Assembly: GCA_031279305.1 (NCBI GenBank)
Contig: JAITIS010000063.1
Coordinates: forward strand, 1-10,512
DNA: 10,512 bases
Direction of reading: 5' to 3'
Source: Candidatus Margulisiibacteriota bacterium
GTDB lineage: Bacteria; Margulisbacteria; Termititenacia; Termititenacales; Termititenacaceae
Shown here: positions 1-5,112 of the stretch, piece after piece
Position numbering within the stretch: the stretch's first letter is position 1
Layout of the letters: every line of letters begins with the position of its first letter
Translations under genes and position numbers: made by a program
Notes under the pieces: generated by a model
Seen by the model: the letters and a program-made list of their open reading frames with translations, nothing else
Told to the model about the DNA's origin: nothing
Databases searched by the model: none

Positions 1-868
1 AACTGTCTTTGACTGCGGACAAGACATAATTGCCGCGGTCGGTTTCCGTGATCTGGTAGCCGGCGGCGGTCACCGCATTGCGGGCGCTGGCAAAAGCCTT
101 GTCAAAATCGATGTAGCGGTAGGTGTGTCTGGTGCCTTTTTCCACCACTGGGTAAGTGTCCAGATATTCCAGCAGTCTGGCGGTGAAATTGTCGATATAA
201 GCCTGATTGCCATTGACATCATAATTGCCCGGCAAAGCGGCGCTGATTCTGACAGTCAAGCGTCCGGTGTCGGCGTCCGGCACTAGGCTTATAACCGCGG
301 ACAGAGGCTCGTTAAATTGATTATTGGCGGTTTTTTCCCGGACGCCGAAAGCATTGGGTCTAGCCTGCACGGTCAAATCATTTTCCGTCAAATAAGCCGC
401 GATATAAGCACTGACCCGCTCGGTGGTGGCTATCGCATAAGTGTATTCCGCAGATTTCTGGGAATTAAATTTGCCGTATTTATTTAATTCGGCGATGATC
501 TCGGCCACCGCTTCTTTGGCGATCTGTTCGGAGCTTTCTTTGTCCGTGTCGCCGTTGATGAGCGCGAGGATGGTGACCACTGTCTCATTGGCCTGCGTGC
601 CGTCTGTGACGGAGGCTTGCAGGGACTTGCTGCCGGCTTCCACGCTGCCGAGTGTGCGGTTGTCTTCCGGCGCCGCGGTAAACGTGTAATTGGCTTCATC
701 CTCTTTGGTGATCGTGTAACCTTTGGCCTGCACCGCGGTGGTGGCAAAATCATACACCCTATCCTTGCTTAGATCGGTGTAGATTTTGTTGCCTTCCTGC
801 CTGATGTTGACGCCGCAGCCGGTGAGCAAAAGCAAACCTAATAATATTCCCGCGATTTTCTTTAACAT
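1..868 (-). CDS. Lipoprotein with repeated domain, 3' end outside window
   Basis: The frame is open from ATG at 868 to the window edge (289 codons seen, no stop). A strong AGGAGG (complement of 874-879) lies 5 bases upstream and fixes the start. The N-terminus is a lipoprotein signal peptide: basic MLKK, a Leu-rich core and lipobox LTGC, with lipidated Cys18. The mature part shows a recurring helix/strand unit. Residues 41-65 (FATTAVQAKGY, then IT, D, NY, TA) match residues 261-285 (SARNAVTAAGY, then IT, D, NY, SA) at 12 of 25 positions. A more divergent unit seems to start near residue 150. Each unit looks like a helix, several strands, then a long helix (for example 112-130 and 221-237). 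This recalls, only by eye, the helix-grip domains of BamC-like lipoproteins. It probably sits on the periplasmic side of a membrane. The family is not recognised and no function is assigned. It lies 24 bases downstream of a tRNA on the same strand and has no separate promoter. Confidence 0.85.
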   Translation of the reverse strand, partial: MLKKIAGILLGLLLLTGCGVNIRQEGNKIYTDLSKDRVYDFATTAVQAKGYTITKEDEANYTFTAAPEDNRTLGSVEAGSKSLQASVTDGTQANETVVTILALINGDTDKESSEQIAKEAVAEIIAELNKYGKFNSQKSAEYTYAIATTERVSAYIAAYLTENDLTVQARPNAFGVREKTANNQFNEPLSAVISLVPDADTGRLTVRISAALPGNYDVNGNQAYIDNFTARLLEYLDTYPVVEKGTRHTYRYIDFDKAFASARNAVTAAGYQITETDRGNYVLSAVKDS

Positions 869-892
869 TTTTTCCTCCTGGTTTTTCTTGCG

Positions 893-966
893 TGGGCCCA
901 CTTGGACTTGAACCAAGGACCCACCGGTTATGAGCCGGTTGCTCTAACCAACTGAGCTATGGGCCC
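893..966 (-). tRNA. tRNA with CAU anticodon (probably Ile2, alternatively elongator Met)
   Basis: A complete 74-nt cloverleaf can be drawn. The 7-bp acceptor stem pairs GGGCCCA with TGGGCCC. The D stem is GCTC/GAGC. The anticodon stem is ACCGG/CCGGT with loop CTCATAA (anticodon complementary to 930-932). The T stem is CTTGG/CCAAG with loop TTCAAGT. The discriminator is A, and CCA is not encoded because the next bases are CG. A CAU anticodon can mean elongator Met, initiator or lysidine-modified Ile2. The fully paired first base pair argues against initiator. C4-G69 and C5-G68, features TilS recognises in E. coli tRNA-Ile2, favour Ile2, but this was judged by eye. Confidence 0.95.
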
Positions 967-983
967 CCCATTACTCTAGGAGG

Positions 984-1012
984 ATTATATAGCATAGAAA
1001 AACTTGTGACAA
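984..1012 (-). promoter_or_regulatory. Sigma-70-type promoter for the tRNA and lipoprotein
   Basis: On the minus strand a -35 TTGTCA (complement of 1007-1012, 5 of 6 consensus) and a perfect -10 TATAAT (complement of 984-989) are separated by exactly 17 bases. Transcription would start near 977, about 11 bases before the tRNA 5' end. It is the strongest promoter match seen in the window, as expected for a tRNA gene. Confidence 0.85.
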
Positions 1013-1019
1013 TATTGCC

Positions 1020-1035
1020 AAAACAACGTTGTTTT
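1020..1035. promoter_or_regulatory. Perfect 16-bp palindrome, candidate operator
   Basis: AAAACAACGTTGTTTT equals its own reverse complement over all 16 bases. It lies between the -35 of the leftward tRNA promoter (1007-1012) and the weak -35 of the rightward tatA promoter (1054-1059). That is a typical place for a dimeric repressor or activator to act on divergent genes. The central CpG flanked by A/T-rich arms resembles LacI-family sites in outline only. No regulator gene is visible nearby, so the binding protein is unknown. Confidence 0.5.
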
Positions 1036-1053
1036 ATGCGCCGGAATTTTAAG

Positions 1054-1083
1054 CTGAAAAAAGTATTGTTCCTGTGTTATAAT
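1054..1083 (+). promoter_or_regulatory. Extended -10 promoter for the tatA operon
   Basis: A perfect TATAAT at 1078-1083 is preceded by TGT (1075-1077), giving an extended -10 element. The -35 is poor: CTGAAA at 1054-1059 with an 18-base spacer (4 of 6 consensus). The extended -10 probably compensates. The start point would be near 1090, leaving a leader of about 27 bases before tatA. No other strong promoter was seen down to 7896, so this one probably serves the whole cluster. Confidence 0.75.
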
Positions 1084-1116
1084 CGTTTCATTAAAATCAA
1101 TGAGGGGGTTTTCTAT

Positions 1117-1344
1117 ATGATCGGCACTACAGAGTTAATAGTAATCGCGGTTATCGTGGTTCTGCTTTTTGGCGGCGCACAGCTGCCCAAGCTGGCCAAA
1201 TCACTGGGCGGGTTTATCAGCGAGTTTAACGCCGCCAAAGATGACGCGGAAGAAGCGCTGCGGACGAAAAAAGCCACCAAGAATGCGGTTAAGGCAGCTA
1301 AAACGGCTCCGCGTAAAGCAAAAAAGCGCGGTAAAAAAGCCTAA
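1117..1344 (+). CDS. tatA: Sec-independent (Tat) translocase subunit TatA
   Basis: TatA oligomerises to form the translocation pathway for folded proteins in the inner membrane. The 75-residue product has the classic plan: a short N-terminal periplasmic stretch (MIGTTE), one membrane helix (about residues 7-19), the FG hinge (18-19), then an amphipathic helix starting at QLPKLAKSLGGF and a charged tail. The ATG at 1117 is preferred because GAGGGGG (1102-1108) sits 8 bases upstream and TatA proteins start just before the helix. An in-frame GTG at 1006 would start upstream of the promoter. The tail is unusually basic and ends KKRGKKA, resembling the end of TatC from the next gene. No separate tatB is present, so this looks like a minimal TatAC system. 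The stop codon is part of a hairpin overlapping the tatC ribosome binding site. Confidence 0.93.
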   Translation: MIGTTELIVIAVIVVLLFGGAQLPKLAKSLGGFISEFNAAKDDAEEALRTKKATKNAVKAAKTAPRKAKKRGKKA

Positions 1345-1367
1345 GGAGTCAGGCTTTTGCTTTTTTT
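1335..1367 (+). promoter_or_regulatory. Terminator-like hairpin over the tatC start (possible attenuator)
   Basis: AAAAGCCT (1335-1342) pairs perfectly with AGGCTTTT (1351-1358), followed closely by seven T (1361-1367). The 8-base loop AAGGAGTC (1343-1350) contains the end of the tatA stop codon and the tatC Shine-Dalgarno AAGGAG. The tatC start codon TTG (1357) straddles the end of the 3' arm. AGGAG in the loop (1344-1348) could also pair with CTCCT at 1369-1373. The structure could terminate some transcripts after tatA or limit tatC initiation. Either would help keep TatA in excess over TatC, as in known Tat systems. The T-run also simply encodes Phe/Leu codons of tatC, so a regulatory role is inferred. 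Confidence 0.5.
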
Positions 1368-2058
1368 GCTCCTGTTTTTTCTGCTTCTATTCGGCGCGGC
1401 ATTTTATTGTTCTGTCCATATTTTACAGTGGCTGGTCGGTTACCTGTCCGCCGCTTACAACGTCAATGTGGCCATACTTTCGCCGATGGAAGCGGTGCTA
1501 AATATTATGCAGTTGGCCTTGTTGCTACTGCTGATTATTGGTCTGCCGGCGCTGCTGCTTTGGGCGGTGAGTTACGTAAGGCCGGCTTTGTACGCGCACG
1601 AACGGCGTTATCTGCATTATGTGCCGCTCAGTTTAATTTTTGGTTTGCTCGGCAGTGCCTTTGGCTGGTATCTGGCCACCAGCGTGTTTTTGCCTTATTT
1701 TGAAAATTTTTCCCGTATGCTCAATGTGCAAAATATCTGGAGCCTGAATTATTTGCTGGGCTTTGTTCTGACCAATCTGTTGGTCTTTTTTCTAGTTTTT
1801 CAGATACCGCTGGTTGTCATCATTCTGCGCGGCCTAGGTTTTATCAAAACCGCCAAGCTGGCCAGCCTGCGCAAAATAGTGATTTTAATTTCCGTAGTGG
1901 TCGGCGCGCTGATCACTCCGCCGGATGCGGTCAGCCAGTTAATCGTTGCTTTGCCGTTCTATCTCCTGTTTGAATTGTCGATACAGTACTGCCGGCTGAA
2001 AGAAAAAATTCAAGCTAGGGAAAAAAGGCCGCCTAGAAAAAAACGCGGCAAAAAGTGA
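1357..2058 (+). CDS. tatC: Tat translocase subunit TatC, N-terminally short
   Basis: TatC is the polytopic inner-membrane receptor that binds twin-arginine signal peptides and recruits TatA. The 233-residue product has about six membrane helices. Family motifs are PALYAHERR (76-84, with the first-loop Glu82 matching E. coli Glu103), TPPD (187-190) and the following SQ, ALP and FEL. TM4 has Gln149 where E. coli has Glu170. The rare TTG start at 1357 is supported by AAGGAG (1343-1348) at 8 bases. The frame is closed upstream by the tatA TAA, so no longer start exists. The protein therefore begins inside TM1 (MLFLLLFFLLLFG) and lacks the usual cytoplasmic N-terminus with HLxELRxR. The C-terminus is very basic (RPPRKKRGKK). 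Its stop overlaps the next start by 4 bases (GTGA, 2055-2058). Confidence 0.93.
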   Translation: MLFLLLFFLLLFGAAFYCSVHILQWLVGYLSAAYNVNVAILSPMEAVLNIMQLALLLLLIIGLPALLLWAVSYVRPALYAHERRYLHYVPLSLIFGLLGSAFGWYLATSVFLPYFENFSRMLNVQNIWSLNYLLGFVLTNLLVFFLVFQIPLVVIILRGLGFIKTAKLASLRKIVILISVVVGALITPPDAVSQLIVALPFYLLFELSIQYCRLKEKIQAREKRPPRKKRGKK

Positions 2059-3203
2059 AAATCAAGCGCAAATATATTACTCTCGTAATCTTTGCCGCTC
2101 TGCTTTTATTCCTGTTTTATAAATTGCTGGTTGTGGATGTGCCTATGCTATATGTCACGGGCGCGGGCAGCCCTTGGCGGGACATCAATGAAGAGGCGCT
2201 TCAGGACATCGCTTCAGGCCGTAAAACTTTGATCGTCCTGCGCCGCTGGCAGCAAAAAAATACCGAAGCGGGCGATCTGATCGTCGCGGAAGATCTGGCC
2301 GAGCTGAAGCTTTTTTTACGGGACAAGCCGGACGCGCTGGCTTATCTGCCGTGGTTTTGCGCGGAACCGGATTTGCGTATACTGCGTTATTTCGGCGTGT
2401 ATTTCTGGGATGCCGAGTATTATCCTCTGGCGGCGCGGAAATTTGTCCGGGGACTGCCGCGCTATCGGCGTAAAGCTGTGCGCAATATCACGCTGGGCGG
2501 CGAGGTGCTTTTGAGCAGCGGCGCGGGCAATATCATCGATCGTACCAGCGATGTGAATTATCCCTGGCGGAGGGTGGGGCGTATTCTGCGTAAGGCTGAT
2601 CTGACTATAGTGCGGCTGGGCGCTCCGCTGGTTTTTGATTATGTGAAACCGCGCCGTCCGGGCCTGATCTACGGCAGGGCGGCTTACGCCGGCGGATTGA
2701 CTTATGCCGGAGTGGACGCCGCAGCGCTGGCCGGCTCTCACATCGGCGATGCGGGAGCCACCGGCATCCGCGATACGCTAGAGGCATTAAACAGCCGGCG
2801 GATTGTGCCGCTCGGCATAGCGCAGTCCCCGGAGCTGGCTTATACGCCATCGCTTTTCCGGCTAGGCGGATTTTCCGTCGCAGTGCTGGCCGGCGGCTTG
2901 GGCGCGGAAAAATACACGGACACCGATCTGAAGGGCAAAGCTCTGACTTATTATGCATCTGCCGACCCGGAACGGCTGGTCCTAGCGGCGGCTGCGGCTA
3001 CGGCGGATGTGACGCTGGTGCTGGGGACTGCGCGCCCGCCGGCGCCCAGTGTTTATGCGGTGGATGGTTTGGGCAGTTTGATTTTTGATTCCGCCGGAAA
3101 AGAAGGGGTGATCAAGCGTTATTTTTTTTATAAAAAAAGACTGGTGGCCGTGGACTCTCTGCCTGTCTTTTTGAATGATAGGTGGTATACTGAAATAAAA
3201 TGA
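2055..3203 (+). CDS. Membrane-anchored CapA-fold protein with degenerate metal site
   Basis: The 382-residue protein has a basic N-terminus and one membrane helix (about 8-27). It has no twin-arginine motif or lipobox, so it is probably an anchored extracytoplasmic protein. Residues about 90-130 (KPDALAYLPW, then YYPLA) resemble the substrate-binding-like segment preceding some CapA domains. Residues about 145-345 follow the CapA/PgsA (PGA_cap) metallophosphatase plan: strand ITLGGEVLL, helix with RKADLTIVRLG, TYAGVDAAALAGSH, then D232-A-G234 and a TLEALN helix. The expected ligands have changed: GD is GE (149-150), NLE is RLG (187-189), NNH is GSH (227-229), HWG is absent, GHHPH is GTARPP (324-329) and GN is GS (340-341). 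It is likely non-catalytic. The GTG start at 2055 overlaps the tatC stop, with no clear Shine-Dalgarno, so coupling is expected. Function is unknown, with an envelope-glycan role inferred from its neighbours. Confidence 0.75.
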   Translation: MKIKRKYITLVIFAALLLFLFYKLLVVDVPMLYVTGAGSPWRDINEEALQDIASGRKTLIVLRRWQQKNTEAGDLIVAEDLAELKLFLRDKPDALAYLPWFCAEPDLRILRYFGVYFWDAEYYPLAARKFVRGLPRYRRKAVRNITLGGEVLLSSGAGNIIDRTSDVNYPWRRVGRILRKADLTIVRLGAPLVFDYVKPRRPGLIYGRAAYAGGLTYAGVDAAALAGSHIGDAGATGIRDTLEALNSRRIVPLGIAQSPELAYTPSLFRLGGFSVAVLAGGLGAEKYTDTDLKGKALTYYASADPERLVLAAAAATADVTLVLGTARPPAPSVYAVDGLGSLIFDSAGKEGVIKRYFFYKKRLVAVDSLPVFLNDRWYTEIK

Positions 3204-4276
3204 AAAAAGAGCTGGCGCTTACTGTCAACGGGCCGGGCGAATTGAACGGCTTGGTTCTTCCGCTGGTTAGAGTTTTCCGGTGCAAATATCCAGAGTTGGT
3301 TTGCGTTTTATATGTCGTGCCCTGCCAATTTAGCGCCGGCACTGAGGCGGAGCTGGCCGGAGCCAGCGGCTTATTTGCCCGTGTTTTTACGCTCAAAGAA
3401 TACCGTAAATATCTTTTTATCCGCGGCTGGCCGGAGGGTTATCGGCCGGCGGAAGACGGCATAGTTTTTTACGGCGGCGGCGACAGCTGGTATGCCAGAC
3501 GCCTTTCCCGCAAATACGGCTGGCCGCTTTACGGCTATGACGAAGGCAAGGTGACGCATAAACACTGGTTTATAAAATTATTCTCCCGCGATCTGGACGG
3601 CAATCTGATGGTCGATGCCGCGCTGGCCAAAAAAATCAGCTATCAGGCCGTGCCGGCAGGTTCGCCGGAACTGACTGTGGGGCTGTATCCCGGCAGCCGG
3701 GAAAAACACCTGCGCTTGATGATAGGCTTTTTTAGCGCGGTTGCGGGAATATTGCAGGCTAAATATCCCCAGATCCGCCTGCGCTGGGGCATTACACCCG
3801 AACTGCGGTCTCTGGTGGAACGGGGCTTCCCTGACCGTTTAGCTGCGCCCTATGAACAAGACGGTGAGAAATACGATCTGATAATATCCCTCACCGGCAC
3901 AAATACCGCGATCAATGCGGCGCTGGGTATTCCTATGCTGGTGCTTCTGCCTTTCAATGATCCCGCCCTGATACCTTTTACCGGATTGTTCGGCCTGATT
4001 TCGGATATTCCTTTTATAGGCCGGCTGTTCAAAGCGCTGCTTTTGCGGCTGTCCCTGCGTAAAATGCGCTATATTTCTATCCCCAATATTAAAGCCGGAC
4101 GGGAAATAGTGCCGGAATTGCGGGGCTTTTTGACGCCGGAGCAGGTGGCGCACGAGGCGGAGCGTGTGCTTTTGCATATAGCGGAGCGCGAACGAATGCA
4201 CCGTGAACTTCCGGTGTTTATTGGCAAGCCCGGCGCGCAGAATATTGCGGATTATTTTGCGGAGATTTTGGGATGA
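3200..4276 (+). CDS. LpxB-like glycosyltransferase (lipid-A-disaccharide synthase-related)
   Basis: The 358-residue protein resembles GT19 (LpxB) enzymes, which join two UDP-/lipid-linked glucosamine units on the cytoplasmic face. Motifs in order are an N-terminal glycine loop (NGPGELNG, 10-17), GLYPGSREKH (161-170, the LpxB PGSR motif), SLTGTNTAINAALGIPM (230-246, the donor-binding segment), and NIKAGREIVPEL (296-307, like the LpxB PNI...VPEL block). The N-terminal motif differs from the usual GExSGD. The middle (YGGGDSWYARRL, 91-102) is closer to what I recall of the LpxB-related family found outside canonical lipid A pathways. It may therefore act on another lipid-linked sugar. The ATG at 3200 overlaps the previous stop (ATGA), and the next gene overlaps likewise. 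It precedes rmlD and an MsbA-type exporter, which fits a lipid-linked glycan pathway. Confidence 0.75.
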   Translation: MKKELALTVNGPGELNGLVLPLVRVFRCKYPELVCVLYVVPCQFSAGTEAELAGASGLFARVFTLKEYRKYLFIRGWPEGYRPAEDGIVFYGGGDSWYARRLSRKYGWPLYGYDEGKVTHKHWFIKLFSRDLDGNLMVDAALAKKISYQAVPAGSPELTVGLYPGSREKHLRLMIGFFSAVAGILQAKYPQIRLRWGITPELRSLVERGFPDRLAAPYEQDGEKYDLIISLTGTNTAINAALGIPMLVLLPFNDPALIPFTGLFGLISDIPFIGRLFKALLLRLSLRKMRYISIPNIKAGREIVPELRGFLTPEQVAHEAERVLLHIAERERMHRELPVFIGKPGAQNIADYFAEILG

Positions 4277-5112
4277 AAATAGTTGTGACCGGCTCTAGGG
4301 GAATGTTAGGCAGTGTGCTCGCCGCGCGTTTGATAACTGCCGGACACGCTGTGCTGCCGATTGACCTGCCGGAGCGCGATCTGCTGGATTTCCCGGCGGT
4401 GGCGGCTTATCTGCACGCGCAGAGGCCGGATTTTATCTACAACTGCGCGGCTTTCACCAATGTGGACCTGTGTGAAACTGAAGAGGCTAAAGCCCGCGCG
4501 GTCAACGCTCTAGTGCCCGGCCAGCTGGCGGATCTCGCCGCTGAACTGGATATTCCTGTCTTACAGATCAGCACGGATTATGTTTTTTCCGGCAGCGGCA
4601 TCCGCCCCTATCTGCCGGAGGATCTGCCCGCCCCGCTCTCCGCCTATGGCCGCACCAAAGCCGAAGGCGAGGCTTTGGCACAAAAAGCGCCCCGGCATTT
4701 TATTGTGCGCACGGCCTGGCTGTACGGCCACAACGGTAAAAATTTTGTAGAGACCATCATTGCTCTGGCTAAAACTAAACCGGAGTTGAAGATCGTTGAC
4801 GATCAGCGCGGCGCTCCGACTTTTGTCGATGATTTAGTCGAGTCCCTGCTTTTATTTCTGGAGTGTTCTGAGTATGGCATCTATCATTTCACGAACAGCG
4901 GCGAGACTACTTGGTGCGGCTTTGCCAAGGAATTTTTGCGTTTGACGGGCAGCGGGGTCAGAGTGCTGCCCTGCGCGACGGCGGAATTTCCGCGGCCGGC
5001 GCGCCGGCCGGCCTATTCTGTGCTAGACTTGGACAAAACCCGTTCTATGCTGAAAATAAAAATACCGGACTGGCCGGACGCTGTGGCCAGATACTGCAAG
5101 GGACGCCGATGA
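4273..5112 (+). CDS. rfbD: dTDP-4-dehydrorhamnose reductase (RmlD/RfbD)
   Basis: This enzyme uses NAD(P)H to reduce dTDP-4-dehydro-L-rhamnose to dTDP-L-rhamnose in the cytosol, the last step of donor synthesis for surface glycans. The 279-residue length is typical. It is an extended short-chain dehydrogenase with nucleotide loop TGSRGMLG (6-13), NCAAFTNVDLCE (57-68), STDYVF (100-105, catalytic Thr/Asp area), catalytic YGRTK (125-129), RTAWLYG (146-152), DDQRGAPT (176-183) and the C-terminal RPAYSVLD (245-252). No rmlA, rmlB or rmlC lies beside it, so they are elsewhere or the substrate differs. Related dTDP-sugar reductases look alike. The ATG at 4273 overlaps the LpxB-like stop (ATGA) and its own stop overlaps the exporter start the same way. 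Confidence 0.9.
   Translation: MKIVVTGSRGMLGSVLAARLITAGHAVLPIDLPERDLLDFPAVAAYLHAQRPDFIYNCAAFTNVDLCETEEAKARAVNALVPGQLADLAAELDIPVLQISTDYVFSGSGIRPYLPEDLPAPLSAYGRTKAEGEALAQKAPRHFIVRTAWLYGHNGKNFVETIIALAKTKPELKIVDDQRGAPTFVDDLVESLLLFLECSEYGIYHFTNSGETTWCGFAKEFLRLTGSGVRVLPCATAEFPRPARRPAYSVLDLDKTRSMLKIKIPDWPDAVARYCKGRR
4993..5010. repeat. 18-bp perfect GC palindrome inside rfbD
   Basis: CGGCCGGCGCGCCGGCCG equals its own reverse complement over 18 bases. It lies in codons for the Arg/Pro/Ala-rich stretch just before the conserved RPAYS motif of RmlD. As RNA it could form a strong but loopless fold only by opening its centre. No poly-T follows. It may simply result from GC-rich codons for Arg, Pro and Ala. 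Confidence 0.6.

Noticed and set aside
441..689. 82-codon plus-strand open frame opposite the lipoprotein gene
   Set aside because: It is antisense to a lipoprotein gene with a clear signal peptide and Shine-Dalgarno, and has no support of its own.
1006..1116. GTG at 1006 as a longer start for TatA
   Set aside because: It lies inside the leftward promoter and upstream of the tatA -10. It would add 37 residues unlike any TatA N-terminus, whereas the ATG at 1117 has a good Shine-Dalgarno.
3121..3139. A/T palindrome as a bidirectional terminator
   Set aside because: There is no GC stem and it lies inside an intact coding region of a coupled operon.
3186..3191. TATACT as an internal promoter for the LpxB-like gene
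   Set aside because: No convincing -35 lies 16-18 bases upstream (CTGTCT only), and the gene is translationally coupled to the previous one.
4911..5108. 66-residue N-terminal extension of the ABC exporter
   Set aside because: This stretch is the rfbD coding region read in another frame. The ATG at 5109 overlaps the rfbD stop in the same way as the other junctions and gives the usual exporter length.
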